A stretch of DNA of 64,000 nt from Apiosordaria backusii. Lineage: Eukaryota > Ascomycota > Sordariomycetes > Sordariales > Lasiosphaeriaceae. The translations under genes were made by a program, and so were the position numbers. Positions 44,892-58,136 of this stretch are shown one piece after another. Positions within the stretch are counted from its first letter, which is position 1. The number at the start of each line of letters is the position of its first letter. The stretch lies in assembly GCA_030549205.1 (NCBI GenBank), contig JAUKTV010000016.1:248001-312000 (forward strand), in the 5' to 3' direction. The notes under the pieces are model-generated. The model made no database searches and was not told the DNA's origin. It was given only the letters and a program-made list of their open reading frames with translations.

Positions 44892-47680
44892 TTATGTCTT
44901 CCCCGGTCCTGGGCCACCATTGGGACCCGTCATATCCTCCTTGCTCTCAGTAAACACGCTTTTTCTCAAGGGGCTATTGGCTGTCTGTCCTTGCTGCGTC
45001 TGCCATTGTTGCGCCTGCCCCGGTAGTGGCCTCGCACTCAAGTAATCGGAACTCTCACCCATTGGCCCAGCAGTAGGTGGCGATACCACCCCCGGGCTCT
45101 CTACTAACCTCTCGGGGAAGCCAGAGTGGCTGAGGATTTGTCCGTGCTGTCCTACACCTGGCTGGTGACCAGATGTGATCGAGCTGACGGTGGTATCGCT
45201 GATCTGTCGGAGATGAGACCGGTCACGGTCGCTCAGGTTGGAAATGCCCGACAGGACTTGGTTGCGGAGGGTGCTTCTAGTGCCGTTCGTGGGGTGACCA
45301 GAGGTGGGTGTTGTGACTGGTGGATTTCCGAGCGCGTCAGAATCAGGGCGGTAGAAAGAGGTGTCATAGTTTTCTGGGATTGTCGCCGGTTGCTGTGGGG
45401 GAGGAGGAGTGGATCCAAAAGACGAGACGTTGCTTGCGTGGTCGATTGGATGGGTATCGTTCAAGTAAGAAGAGCCCTTGATCACAGAGCCACGGCCAAC
45501 AGCAGGGCTCTCATCGTAGGGAGTGTAAGGGGCGTTTTGACGAGACGCCGGCACGTCGTTGTAGAGCTCAGCGGGACCAGAGTTGTCCGGAAGCTCGACT
45601 GGTCGTCGAACCTCTGTGTTCATCATCTCAGAAATGGAGAATGGTGTCGGGGCGCCGCCAACACTATCCACGTCGGTCACACTACCGTGGCTACCGTAAT
45701 ACTCAGCCGCAGCTGCAAAATGTGGCTTAACATCGTCCGGTTCTTGCGGCGGCGACGCTGGGCCCGGGCCGCCCGGGCGGGGAATCCAATTCATGACGCG
45801 TGTTCTGGTATTCTCAGTTCCAGCTTCGCTCTTAGTCGCGGCATCTGGCCCAAGATATTTGCGGCGACGCCATAAGAATATCCCGACACCAATCAGCGTG
45901 ATAACGACAAGTCCCACCACAACGCCCACTACAGGGCCAAGCCATGATGGGGTACCGCCGCCTTGCGCTCCCTCGGTGGCCGCAGGGGGGGCGTTCGGAT
46001 TGGTATTATTGACTTGTGGCTCAGCGGGATACGGATAGTATGTCTTGATCTTGGTTTTATCGTACGGTGTAGCGAAGACGCTGGCAAGCGCGGTGCTCAC
46101 AAAGGACGGGCTTGGTTTCGTCAATGTAGCACCACCAGTGGGAGAACCTCCAATCTTGTCGCGAATAGCCTCCGGGACTGTGTAGTTGGCCCAAACACCT
46201 GGATCATAACGGTTCAGCCACGTGCCTGTGGACAGGTTGTAGACTCGGATCGGCTCATCAAGACAACGAATAGAATTCTTGATGTTTTGTACCGGCGGAT
46301 GACCTCCAATCACCAGCATCTGATCAGGATATGGCATCACGCATTTATGTGCCGCCCGCCCCAGACCAGTGCCGGCTGTGAGTTTGGTCCATGTAAAAGA
46401 CGGTAGGGACAAGACCCAAACATCGTCCGAGTAACCTGTTTTGTCATCAAGGCCAGTGTAACCGCCGTAGTAGTATATGTTGAAGCTCGAGTCATCCCGG
46501 GCGGAAGCGACCACGGCGCATCCTCTGGTGAGGGCTCCTGGGCCACCACTTGTCTCTTGACGATACCATCTGTCTCGTGCAACATCGTAGATGTCGATCG
46601 TGGACATGAACTTCGGACTTTGCTCTCTCTGTACACATGTTAGAGTAGGGGCTCAGAAAGGCGGGACTAGATACTCACGTTGTTATCCGCATCGGCGGAA
46701 GTGTTATTTACTGATAGGAACACTGGGTCCACGACGCCTCCCAACGCGACCAAAATGCCCTTGGAGCCCACCGGTACCCATACGAGCTCTGGATTAGCAC
46801 GACCAGGGACGTCACCAGTAAGGTTCTTGCTTGTCCATTCAGGTCTTTGTTCTTTCTCCAAGTTCAGTGTGATCAAGACGTTGGACACTTGAGAGGGCAT
46901 GATAGTGTCGTTCATTCCTCCTCTTTCCGGATCATAGATGATACCCCCTGTTCGCGAGCGCAACCCCGAAAAGTGCCAGGCCAGGTTCTCTGATGGGGCA
47001 CTCGCGGCTCCGCCATATGCGACATATCGCGTGATTCCGTTACCAAGCACATTGTCGATGAAACTAGGCTCGAAGTTGTCCACCTGGGACGAAAATGCCC
47101 GGTAGCCACGTACAGTTGTTCCCGGCGGATCTGATTGGGAGGCGGTGATCCCTTCTACGCCACCATAACCGAAGTACTGAAAGTCATTGTAAAGCAGCGC
47201 TCCACTCGCATAATTGGGCGCAAGGTTATTGACGGGAGCACCCCCAAGTGCGTATATCGGAACGAAAAGAGCAGAGACATTCTCGTTGGTGTTGAAGGGC
47301 TTGCTGAAGTTCAGGGTCCAAGTGATACCATATCGGTTGTCTACAAAATACATAAGCATCTGTCTCATGATGGAAATGGCGCCAGTACTCAGTACTTACC
47401 GTCCCGTGCAACATTCCCATACTCTCCGCTCGAGAGCCCGGCGCGCCACCAAAGATGACCGCCGTCCAAAAAGACTCTATCCCGGATCACAGCAGCTGTA
47501 TTTTGGGTTAGAGAAGCATCGTGACAGAGACTAAATTCGGACAAAAGGCTTACCACGAAGTTGATTCCATTGGCACAGAGTCGAGTTGATTTGGTTAGGA
47601 TAGTACCACACTGACTGGCTGGCCACGAGCGAAGCAGACACCGCCCAAGCAGCAAGTGTTGCAAAATTTGGCGCAAACAT
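44892..47680 (-). CDS. Kelch-type membrane protein with long cytosolic tail
   Basis: Exons 47680-47554, 47495-47400, 47340-46679 and 46628-44892 (873 residues). A signal peptide (MFAPNFATLAAWAVSASLVA) precedes an extracellular beta-propeller with kelch-like strands (LVALGGVVD, NIYYYGGYTGLDD, DQMLVIGGHPP, each with paired glycines and an aromatic residue 10-20 positions on). One transmembrane helix (about 525-545, GPVVGVVVGLVVITLIGVGIF) ends in WRRRKYLG. A Pro/Ser-rich tail of about 320 residues follows. This layout is seen in fungal kelch or galactose-oxidase-like surface proteins, which are mostly uncharacterised. A role in polarity or cell-wall sensing is only a guess. Confidence 0.8.
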
Positions 47681-50600
47681 GGCGATAGGTTGTTGCAAAC
47701 CTAGATGCGCGGCTCTCTGAGACGCAACGACGGATCTCCAATATCAGAGTTCCGTATTGCGCCAATGCTGTTGGAGAGGTCGGAATGGTGACAAGAGCAG
47801 TGATCCAAGCCGCCACAAGTCTGGCGTGCTTGCTGATTGTCGTTGAGCACGATCGTCAGGAGTGCTGCCCTGGACTGCCAGAGAATGTCAGAATGTAATG
47901 TCGGGTAACTCCAGCGCCAGCAAGACTAAAGGGGAGAAAAACCGTCAGGCAAAACGTTGACTGGGCAGCGAAAGCAAAGCCTCAGATTTCAGAGCTTTGA
48001 AGAGCCTCAGCGATCTTCAAGCCTCCCGTTTCAAGATAGGATTCCCACCAGATGGGATTTCAGACTTGCTGGATAGCCTAAGAAGGACCCCGCAGGAAGA
48101 CAGACCAATGGACTCCGAAGACACTGCGATATCATACGGACTGTGGCGAACGGTTGGCAGCCACAAGGAGGAATGGAAATAGGTTTAGAACCAAGGTCCA
48201 GAACCACACTCACCGAACAACACCACAGGTAAAGATGTGAAGGAAACACAACTCGCCTCAAAAATCTTGGGTGAGAACGTTTCTTCCGTCCCAAAATGCC
48301 CCAAGATGATGAGGCGGGGATGCCAGAACAGAGAATTCTGATCACTCACGCCGCAATACGACCCATGCCGGACAAATGCGAGTCTTCCAAGTCTTCCAAG
48401 TGGACTCGAGTGAGAAAGACTCGAGAAGGTGTGGCGAGGCAGGACGTGGTTGGTGCAAAGTGCTGGGCATGCAGATACCACCGCCCATCCCAACTCCCCT
48501 GCTCTACTGAAGGTGTGCTGAGAGGGGGCCGATGGCACCCCGGTTTGGTTGCATTCTGGTTGGTGCCAAGGCATCAATATTGCCCTTCTAAGGGCTCGCT
48601 GACTGGCATCTCAGCCTTGTGGGCACTGGGATCGGGGCACTCGCTGTCGTTGTTGGATGTTGGCGAGGGACAGAATAGAAGCAGCGGGGAATAGTCTTCC
48701 GGGTTTGGGCCATCTTCAAATGGCTAACTTGTGACATTTTTTACGATTCGCCTCCTGAGCATTCTGAGAGTCTCTACCCCCGAATGCTTTGTTGTTCTGC
48801 TTCGTTTCCGCCGAGGGTCATGATTCCCTCTCCATCCACAACCCGTGGGTGTGGTAACGCTGATGGCCGGGCCCAAAGTATTGCTGCTTGGCACGACATC
48901 CAGCCGAGGCGTCGTTTTTTGATCAGTGTAACCTTCCCTATTGAATGACCGGCAGCGGAAAAACATCTTTCACTCGTCGTGTACTTCTTGTTTCCTTCAC
49001 CTGGCCGTCCAGTGGCAAAGCAGAAATAGCCGGAAAACTGCTCGGGAGTTCTGTTCGGTCGCCATGTAGCTGCCCACTGGACCTACCGGTACTCTATGAT
49101 ACTCAAGCTGGACCTGAATAGACCAAGCGAAGACAGAGTTGTTGCTGTTCTGGACCTGGCTTAGAAGGGACCTATTCTACAACACTAATGGGCCCTGTAA
49201 GCTGACGCCTACACTAACACCTTAACAGGGACAACAGCATAAAAGGTTGGCTAGTGCTCACCGTTTCTCACACTAGTCCCACACGGGCGACTTGGATCAG
49301 AGAATCAAGGAATACTGCTGTAAAGATATCGTCGGCTCATGCTGACTGAGAGAGGGTTGTTGTTGTTGCTGATGGTTGTGAGCGGGGCAGAAGACGGACA
49401 GAAGGCCGGCGAGGTGACACGATGTGCGGGAACCAAAGTCGGGGACACCCCACTCTCCACAGATGACAGATGGCGCAAACACGCCATCCGGCCCTGCAAG
49501 GCTAAACCTCAGAAGGGAAAAGGCTTGGCCGATCATCCAATGAACCACGGCCAACGCTTCCCTCCAAGTTCCCGTCCCCAACCTCGACCACCTTCACTCT
49601 CCTCTCGCTGACGAACTTCCTTCTCACCTCTCTCTCCCAGTAATAAATCATGCATGGACCTGCAGCTGGGATGGCTCGTGTCGCTCTTCTTTCGGCTCAG
49701 GCGGGCTTACTCATACTAACAAGTTCCAAGTTCCCATCAATCTCGCATCTTCTCTTCTCTCCTCGAACCTAGACCCCGCCACACATTCAAGCTTCTCGTC
49801 CCAACGCTAGCAACAGCGGCCGAATGCAAGGCACCAGCTCTTTAATCTCGACTCGCTTGAACTAATCTTTTTCATAACCTAAACATCGAAGAATTGGAAT
49901 CCTTCCCAACATGGAAGCCAAACTTCATCCCAAGCTCACCCATCGCCATGATGGCGGTTGGTCAGTGCTTGTGGCCGACGGGAGATCGGATGGCGGCAGA
50001 TGATGGACGAGGCTCGGCCACACCTTTCAACGACATGAGCAACGTTTCCTGCTTTGACAATCAGTGGAGGCAATATCACATACGCTATTAACGCAGTATA
50101 TGCATCCGTACATGCACACCTCCAGCCACCAGCCACTCCATTGTTCCCATTGTCTGCCGTCCCGTCTTGCCTCGATTGCCCGAGCGGCTTGATGCGTGCG
50201 GGGAGTATTCAAACCGGGCTGTACGCAGTAATGATTGTCTGCAGTATGGCTCACCACCACACCCCGTTGGGTGACAGGCTGTTGTCGAGACCCCATGGTG
50301 CGGCCAAGGTGGCTTCGGCTACAACCAACAAGATGAGGGGTCGATTCGATACCTTGCCTGGCAGAACAAGAGCTATGGGGAGAGGGGACTCAGCCTCCTC
50401 CTCTCATTCTCACCTCACCTCTTGAGAAATTCCCGTTGGTAGTGAGCCTGATGGGAGAGGAAAACGGACCGTACCAGTCCCTGTCCACTTCGCTCACTCA
50501 CCAGTCCCCCACCGGGAATGCAACCTTGTTCTGCTCCCCCCCTCCTTGTGGTCGCCGAAAGGCAGCAGTTGAAGAAAATCCCGCTGTCAACGCGTGCAGA

Positions 50601-51586
50601 TATTGATATCGCTCGGCAAGCCCGCCAAGGAGGCTCTTCATTTCATTCCCTCTCCGCTCTGTTGCTGTTCTCCCGGGCTCTCTCCCTCGGCCGCCGGGCT
50701 GGACTCAAGGATGAAAGCTGGTACCAAGGAATGGCCACTTCGGCAGATGCTTGAGCCTGTACAGATCACGCCGTCTGTGCTGCGTTTAATATCGAGAGCC
50801 CTATTGAAAGCTGCGAGGTTGCAGGTCCAGGTGAGGTCGTGCTGCTCAAAAGGCGTGTGGCAGCTCAGGGCTGCGCGGTGTGGCCAGCCGGGCACCGTTA
50901 CTCTGAACGAATATTGGATTTCCACTCCCCCGGACGGGTGTACCTTTGTGGGTTGGGTGGCCTGCAGCTATACGAACAGGGGTAGGAAAGCTCGACATCC
51001 ACCCTGGTAAGCTGCTTTGTCTTGATAGGACGGAGAGGGATGTGAGTTGGTTCATGGATGGCAGTCCGCCGCTCCTCTCAAGTGGCATGCAAGCAGAAAC
51101 TTTCTGGGTCCCTTTTGATCATCCTTCAGTCCCTTTTGGACCTTCGCTTCCTCTCTCTCATCCTCTTATCTTTTCGTCAGCTCTGTGCCGTTGGGATTCT
51201 CTCGTTTTTTCTCAACCTTTCCCTCGTTTTTGAGCTTAAAGCAACGACACGCAACTCCGGATAACAGTCGACGAAATATAGACCTCGGGATTCACCGCTG
51301 ACTGTGACTTGTCCATTGTTGACAAAGTCAAGGGTCTGCTCGCCAAGGCTCTGCGCCGTTGGTTCATTCCACGAGTGAGTATACGAATACCACCCCAGTT
51401 GTCCGCCCACCCCTCCTCTTAGAGTCTGCCCAGCCTCATTATATGACCGGCTGGCGCCGCCGACTCTCGGCCTGAGCTCTTCCAGAGCTTCGTGCCATTC
51501 TTGTCGGCGCAACTTCACTCGTTGCTCACACATTCGTTTTCCTCCTCGGACTACCTTCGCTTTTTGTGTCTGGTGGCTTGGGCAGG
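47681..51586. other. Gene-poor 3.9 kb stretch, including promoter of the Thr-rich surface protein
   Basis: Many overlapping short frames on both strands, none with a recognisable domain or a consistent exon chain. Parts near 49610-49880 and 51080-51230 are strongly pyrimidine-rich on the plus strand, as in long fungal 5' leaders. The length suggests an extended upstream region for the surface-protein gene, or unannotated non-coding transcripts. I see no RNA gene or transposon. Confidence 0.5.
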
Positions 51587-54255
51587 ATGCTTCTCACGAA
51601 GCTTGTGCGGAGCTTTGGGGCCTTAGCCCTGGCTCAACTTGTACTAGGTGATGCTAACCAAGTTCACAGAAGAACGAACGAAACAACAAACGAGGTCGAC
51701 TCCGGAGCTGCTGTCGGGACAGAGGAAGAAGGCGTTACGGGGCAAAGCTACAACGCGGATACTTGGTGCCCGCATCATTGCAAAGTCACACACACGCAAA
51801 AGATCCACGTTACGGTCACGTATGACACCTAACTTTCGAATTTGTCGTGGAGCTCCGCTAACCTGGCCTCAGTCATACACTGCCCGCTAGTACTGTCACA
51901 TTGCCTGCCATTACTGTGACGGAGAAGACAACCAAGACAGAGACAGTCTTTACAACTCAAACCAACGAGGTCAGCGTGTCTATTCCTGTCAGTGTCACGG
52001 TCATCAAGGGGTAAGAGACCAAATCCAAGACACATCTGTCCACACATGACTGACATCTCTCAGAACAACCGAGTACATCACAACCACACAATTATCAACT
52101 TTCACCACTGTAAGTTGGTTTTGAGATCATGACCTCTGAGATCTAAATTAACAATGCGCAGCTCGTGCCAGTACCTACCACGATCAAGGTCTGCAACACA
52201 CAGTCTCCATATTCGTGCTCAACCAAGACCACAACAAAGTTGATCCCCACAACTACGACCAAGACCATCAAGACCACAGTTCCTACCACCATCACTAAGG
52301 TTAAAGTGATCACGAAGTGGAAAGAGGTCACTACCACCAAGACCAAGGTTTCGACGTACACTACAAAGCACACGATCCCTATCACTGTCACTGATAGCAC
52401 TACGTTATACTCGACGAGGACTGAGACCTTGAAAACGACTCTTACTACAGTGGAGACAACAAGCGTTCCGACCACCTTGACGCAAAAAGAGACCCAGACT
52501 CAGACACAAACCCAGATCGTGAAGACAACTGAAACCGTCCCAACGACCATCCTTCAAACCAGCACGGTTGTGTCTTTGGTGACGCTCACAACTTCGTTCC
52601 CAGTCACGGTAACTGACAGCACCACTCTCTGGTCCACCCGAACCACTGTCTTGACCACCACCAACGTCAGCACTTTCACCACCATCAGCACCATGACGAC
52701 GGTCCATGCAGTAACGGCAACCATCACACAGTTGACTACTACCACTGTGTCGGTATGCCCTGCCCCAACGAATATTGGTGGCGCCAAGCGCAGAACACTC
52801 GACGTGAGGTCGAAGAAACACCCCAGAGCCCTCCGAACGTGGGGTTGCGAGCCTGGATTTGTCTGCAATCAGCCAAAGCCAGGCGGTTGCAATATGTGGG
52901 CTGAAGCGCCCAGCCTCGACTTCGAATGTCATCCCGATTACTGTATGCCCGCTCCGTATATTCCTCGCGTCGTGTGGAAGAAGAATGAGACGGGCTACTT
53001 CCCGCCGGTTGAAGGATACTTCAACCTGAATCCCGAGGATTTCGGTTTGAGCTACAGCATTTTCGAGCTCCAGCCTGTGGTTGTCGTGAGGCCAGATGGG
53101 AGATTAGCCACAAGCTATACTGGCGACTGGGCCTCTCAGGCGACAATCTCCGAACGCCCCAGACCAACCGGCGCAGCAGCATATTCCAGAGCCCGAATCC
53201 AGGAGAGGCAGCTGGGTGAAGGTGGGAACGTGGTACCGTCTACTTGCTTCAAGTTCTGTGATAGCGCCTTCCTGGAAGGCCAGCGCGTTGGCAGAGATCC
53301 GGAGATTTGCGAACCCGATTCGGCGTTCCAGCGCATCTTGGCCGATTGCAGGGCATGCATCGAGGCCGACAGTGACGATGCTAAATATGAAGAGATTGAC
53401 AGAGTCTACCTTCAACCAAACTTCGCCATATATCTGGATTACTGCAGCGCTTTGCCTCCGGTCACGATCACCACATCAACAACTGCCGACCCGCAAGTGA
53501 CAAGCACGCCGACCATCTCGACAGACACCGGGCTGCCGGGGAACACTAGCACCGACATTGAGACTATCCCTGACACCACTGCCTCAACGACTTCTTCTGA
53601 GGAGACCTCTACGCCCACTTCTACCCCGACATCCACCGACGAAACTACGTCGACCACCCCAACCGGCAGCAGCACAGAAATCACGTCAACCCCAACCACC
53701 GAGCCAACATCCGAACCCACCGAGACTCCCAGTTCGGAGACCACAAACGCTCCCAGTACTGAGACCACCGATTCTCCCAGCACGGAGACCACCGATGTCC
53801 CCGACACCACGTCGGGTGGCTCAGAGAGTACGTCGTCTCCAGATGCTACGACTAGCTCGGATGCTCCGTCCACGTCAGAGGATGGCCCGTCTGCTCCAAG
53901 TACTTTCTCACCCACTTTCTCACCCACTTTCTCACCCACTTCCTCACCCGGCTCGGCTGCTACTAGTTCGACTGCCACTGGCGGCTCAGATGACTTACCT
54001 ACTTTTACAGCTTCAACTTTCTCTACAGGTACTATCCCCGGCGAGACCAGCGGCGGTGGCGACGGTGACGGCGGTGTCGTCGTACCCACAGACACCCCCA
54101 CCACCACAACCATCGCTGGCACCGGTGGTCTCACCCCGACACAACCCACCGGCCCGGCCGTCACCGCGGCGGCGGGCAGGATGGCCAGCATTCCTTCTTT
54201 CGGAGGGCTTGGCAACATCCTGGCCCTGATTTTGTTTGCTGCCATGTTGCTTTAA
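51587..54255 (+). CDS. Thr/Ser-rich, GPI-anchored cell-surface protein
   Basis: Exons 51587-51819, 51873-52010, 52064-52109 and 52162-54255 (836 residues); all introns are GT-AG and 52-53 nt. The signal peptide is MLLTKLVRSFGALALAQLVLG. A long Thr-rich region (about 75-340) has repeated blocks (VTVTDSTTLYSTRT and VTVTDSTTLWSTRT). A cysteine-bearing folded region (about 365-570: WGCEPGFVCNQPKPGGCNMW, STCFKFCDSAF, ADCRACIEAD) comes next. A second Ser/Thr/Pro region (about 571-800) contains SPTF repeats. The end is a hydrophobic tail (GGLGNILALILFAAMLL) after small residues, as in GPI attachment signals. Heavy O-glycosylation is expected. The Cys region probably defines a fungal family, but I cannot name it. 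Role: cell-wall surface or adhesion, inferred. Confidence 0.82.
53902..53949 (+). repeat. Four 12-bp units encoding SPTF
   Basis: Three identical actttctcaccc units plus one acttcctcaccc variant within the second Ser/Thr region of the surface-protein gene. This is recent in-frame expansion typical of fungal mucin-like proteins. Confidence 0.9.
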
Positions 54256-56247
54256 AGGGTGGCTGGCGGTTTTGGAATGAAGAAAACAAGTCAGGTATTT
54301 TGGCTTCAAATTTGTTGTTCATTTTCCTTTTTTTCACTTCTTTAATGCTTAATGTCCTTTGGCTCGGTTGGGGGTTGAGATGATGTCTATGAGGGGATGA
54401 GCGATGCAAAACACATGAGCATGATAGCACATATTTTTAATGATGGATTTTGTTTTGGGAAGGGAAAGGGGGATAATGACGGGATGTGTCACTCCTTTGG
54501 GTGGAGCGGATGATAGAATCGGTTTGGAAGGGTGGGGGGGGACATCACTTGGGATTTTTGGGACTCAAATTCTTTTTTTTTGAGGGGGAATAATTATGGT
54601 ATTCATGACATTCCTTACAGCTAGCTAACAAGCATACACACAATGAGGAGATGATGGGTAAGGGGGCTAAGGTGGTATGATTTGTTAGATACTTTTTACC
54701 ATTATTTTTGGGAGGGAGCATTTTTACTGGGTTTTTGTTTACTTTTTACATTTTGAGATACCCGTTCTTCTCTTCTTTTGACTTGATGTATTTCGGTTGA
54801 GGGAAGAGGGAACATGTCATTCCTTTAGGCATTACTTTTTGGCATCTATACCCATTTTTGGCATTTTGGGGGGAATTGGGGGGAAAGGGATGGATGCATG
54901 ACGCTCATTTTATGATACCAAGACTGGAGTGTGACGGGATGGAAATCGAGATGAGATCTTCTGGAGGGATGGGGAAGTGGGTGGCCTGGGAATTTGGTCG
55001 GGTTCAGTGTTGGGTCGTGGGGAAGGGTCTCGGTTCAACAACCGACGGTGAGGATCAGGGGTGAAAATGACATGAATGGAAAGGCAAGGAAAAGTTGGGA
55101 ATTAATTGGGCTCTCTTATTGATGATGTCGTTACTGTGTTTAGTGGAGGGAGCAAAAGGTTTCGTTTCCTCGCCTGGTCTCATCTGGTCTAGGTAACCAT
55201 GGATTGGATGAGGCTCGGGTATGGTTGAGTGGAGTTGTATATGTGAGAGACATATAACAGGGCTTTTTGAGTGCAATTGATTGGTATTCCTTGACATTTT
55301 CGTTGGCCCCAATACCGAAGAATTGATTCGCAGTGGCGATATAAACAGTGTCGTTGGTATCTCACTTCCAGACCTGGTAAGGTAACATCATACCTAGGTA
55401 CAATCTGAATGTTGCTGCAGCAAAGACTGTGCTGGGCCTACATCTGTCATTTCTCTTAGGTATTGCAAGTGAAATTATGCCTGCACACAATACGTACTCA
55501 CCAACCGACATACTGTTGGCGGCAAAGATTTGTACAAGTCACGTTGCTTCCGTTGTGTTGGTACTGCCACCCATATCCAGCAAAATTCCTTCTTTCCCTT
55601 CACGCCCCCAATCCAACCTACTGACCTTTCCAAGAGGAGCCATGCCGCAATGTGCCAACGCTTTTCCCCCCTCTGCGCCTCTACGCCTCTGCCCTGCAGG
55701 AAACAGTCGTACCGGAGTTCCACAGCAGATAACACCGTAACCACGGACCTATTCTTGTTGATCCTGTGTTTTTCTTTGGGGTTCCAATGGGGAAGATGCC
55801 CGTGTGCGGCGTGGAGTAATCCTCAGGCGAGGAAAGGATGGAAGGGTGACCTGAGCAGATGGACCCTTTACCGACCTAGACATGGACCTGGACCTGGACC
55901 TGGACCTGGACCTGGACCTGGACCTGGACCTGGGACTTGACCCGAAGAACCTAGAACCACGTGTGAAAAGGTGAGATGGGATCTGTGGAGACGAGATTTG
56001 AAGCCTGAGGAGCGGGGAACTAAGGTGGTTATTCGGTTCGATGAACAAGAAGAATTCTCACGGTTGAACAGATAATACACGTAAATGCAGCGGCAACATG
56101 CCTTATCACGTGGCTGACTAACTTCGTTGCTGTTGTTGGAACCCAAGATACAGGTACCTTAGGTGATTTGCTTTGTTTTGTTGCTTTCTCAGAGAGGAAA
56201 CCGAACCAACTACACCAGTATGGTGGACGTAATCAATATAATTAGGA
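54256..56247. other. Intergenic between surface-protein gene and NmrA-like gene
   Basis: 2 kb between convergent genes. The first half is rich in long G and T runs. A TACC-type motif (cctggtaaggtaac...cctaggtac) lies at about 55373-55400 and a hexamer repeat at 55884-55931. No supported gene. Confidence 0.5.
55884..55931 (+). repeat. Hexanucleotide microsatellite (ggacct)8
   Basis: Eight perfect ggacct units, flanked by imperfect ones (gacctagacat before, gggactt after). It lies in non-coding DNA; it could be read as a Gly-Pro run on the minus strand or Pro-Gly on the plus strand, but no real gene surrounds it. Confidence 0.95.
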
Positions 56248-57313
56248 CTACTGTGTCAAAGCAACCATTGCTTGTGAAAGCTCCTCAGGAGTCCTCTTCC
56301 TCAAAAAGTCCTCCCAAGTCTCGGCCTTGACCTCTGGGTATTTGGCGTTGTCGGTCTCTGGGCCAACAAACGTCTGGCCGTTGAGCCAGTAGTACTGGTA
56401 GAACCTGTCTCCAAATTAGCATGTTGTCTCTCGGGTCAACTGAAGTAAGAAAAAGTACGCAACTCACATCCTCATGTAAGTGAAGACATCCGCCGGGTTC
56501 TCCGCCCTCGTCTTGTGCATCAGCCCCTTGAGCTCCTCCAGCGAGCCCTGCCGCTCAAGAGCGGGCCTGAAGCCGTATACCTTCTCAAAGAGTTCCACAA
56601 TCTCGTTGAGAGTCTTGCGGTCACCGAGGACTGTTCCCCGTTAGCATCTGTTCCCTTCTTGGAGGAAAAAGAAACTCACACCTCTTCACCCCCACCGCCT
56701 CCCCATCCGCCACAACAGCCGCCGTAAACTCAGCAGCATTCTCATAGCTAGTCCCCTCCCACACCTCCGTCCCCTCCCCCCAAAATCTCAAACTCTTCGT
56801 CTCCGGCCGCCAAATCCCATAAAACTCACTCAAAATCGCATCCATAAACCCCCCAATCAACACATGCACCCCCCTGACCCTATCCCCCTTTGCCGCCTTC
56901 TCATCCAAATACCCCTTGATCTTAATCATAGGATCCTTTGGGAACAGCTCCCCCAGTTTCAACTTGGTGTAATCCAGCGACCAGTCACTGGCGACATACC
57001 TCGTCACGGTGCCTGACTCCTCGCACGCGTCGATGAGGATCTTTTGGCCGGAGGTCATGAGCTTGTCGTCACCCAAGTAGGCGCAGATGACTACGTCGCA
57101 GCCTGTGACGAAGGGGGCAAGGGTGGATGGGTCAAAGGCGTCACCTTGGAAGAGCTGGACGCGGGGGGAGGTGGTGAGGGATGGGGGAAGCTTGGCGGGG
57201 TTGCGGGCGTACCCCTTGACGGTGATGTTGGGATGGAGGAGGAGCTTGGAGGCGATGAGGCGGCCGAATTTGCCGGTTATGCCTGCTACTCCTACTGTCA
57301 AGGGGGAGGGCAT
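56248..57313 (-). CDS. NmrA/isoflavone-reductase-like oxidoreductase
   Basis: Exons 57313-56680, 56630-56468 and 56404-56248 (317 residues); both introns use gtgagt donors. The N-terminal Rossmann fold is VGVAGITGKFGRLIASKLLL, followed by YARNPAKLP, LFQGDAFDPSTL and CDVVICAYLGDD, then RYVASDWSLDY. The C-terminal part (FLGDRKTLNEIVELFEKVYG) is typical of the NmrA-like/isoflavone reductase family, in which fungal members bind NAD(P). The substrate is unknown, and it may be an enzyme or a redox-sensing protein. It differs clearly from the NmrA-like protein at 20.8 kb. Confidence 0.82.
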
Positions 57314-58136
57314 TGCGGTGGTGTTTTTGTTTTGATGATGGAAAAGGGGGGTGGTGGGGTTGGTTGTGGCTGATTCTTGTGGGATGAGTGGTGTACTGTA
57401 TGAGTTGAGGGACAGAGGATTTGAAGGGGGGTTTGGTTATTTATCTGCATGTTTAAGTTCTACATGACGTCGGCAATATTCTCAGTTGTTGTTGCCCCTT
57501 GTCCGTGAGTTCTGACGGCTTTTGGGGTCGCGGCTCTATCGGGAGGGGGGTCGGAGTCGTCCACCGGGATCAACGAAGCAGCAGAACTCATCGGATCTTT
57601 CGATAGGATGAATCCCTAGGATGTGACTTCTCAGAGGTGATTGCCTGCAAATCTTCTCTTCCAGCAACGACAATGCCAGTCGACTCAAAGAAGTTGGACG
57701 ACAAAAGCTTATCATAACCCTAACCTGACTTCCGACATTGTTCAGAGGTGAGGCATCTGGGTCGAATGTTTGATACAAGGCCGGCCTGATCAAGCCATTG
57801 ATATCTGACACGAATCTATAATATCTAATGGCAATCTATCGTGTAAGCAGGCGGACCACAGGTTGTAAAGAAACAAATCCGGGTTCTCCCTTCACTTACA
57901 TTCATCACTGTCTGTCTCAGCCCATGCTGGTATCTCGTCCTCTAGCGTTCTGGCGTGCCCTTGGGTGATCCCTGGAAGGAGATAGCGCGGAGAGGGCCGT
58001 GCCAGGGGTCTTAATTCATGCGGGGTAGAGCGCGGGGCATCAATCCCATCTTTTCCATCTTATGTACAGACACCTATTTCAGTTCTTCGACTCAGAATCG
58101 GCTTCGAGGTACATAAACAGTCATCAACCACACATC
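57314..58136. other. Divergent promoter region of NmrA-like gene and DcpS gene
   Basis: 823 bp between outward-facing starts. No coding frame with recognisable features was seen. Confidence 0.5.

Noticed and set aside
45126..45875. Plus-strand frame of 249 codons within the kelch-type gene
   Set aside because: Antisense to the cytosolic tail of the kelch protein, Arg-rich and without motifs.
51177..51533. Minus-strand frame of 118 codons upstream of the Thr-rich surface protein
   Set aside because: It has a fairly natural composition but no domain, no signal peptide and no continuation, and it lies in the probable promoter/leader of the plus-strand gene.
53439..54245. Minus-strand frame of 268 Val/Gly-rich codons
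   Set aside because: Mirror of the Ser/Thr/Pro-rich repeats of the surface protein; composition is explained by the repeats.
55749..56146. Minus-strand frames with Gly-Pro and Arg-Ser runs
   Set aside because: Produced by the (ggacct)8 microsatellite; no gene context.
57715..57735. Telomere-like aaccctaacct sequence
   Set aside because: Only one and a half copies of a telomeric unit in a unique sequence; not an array.
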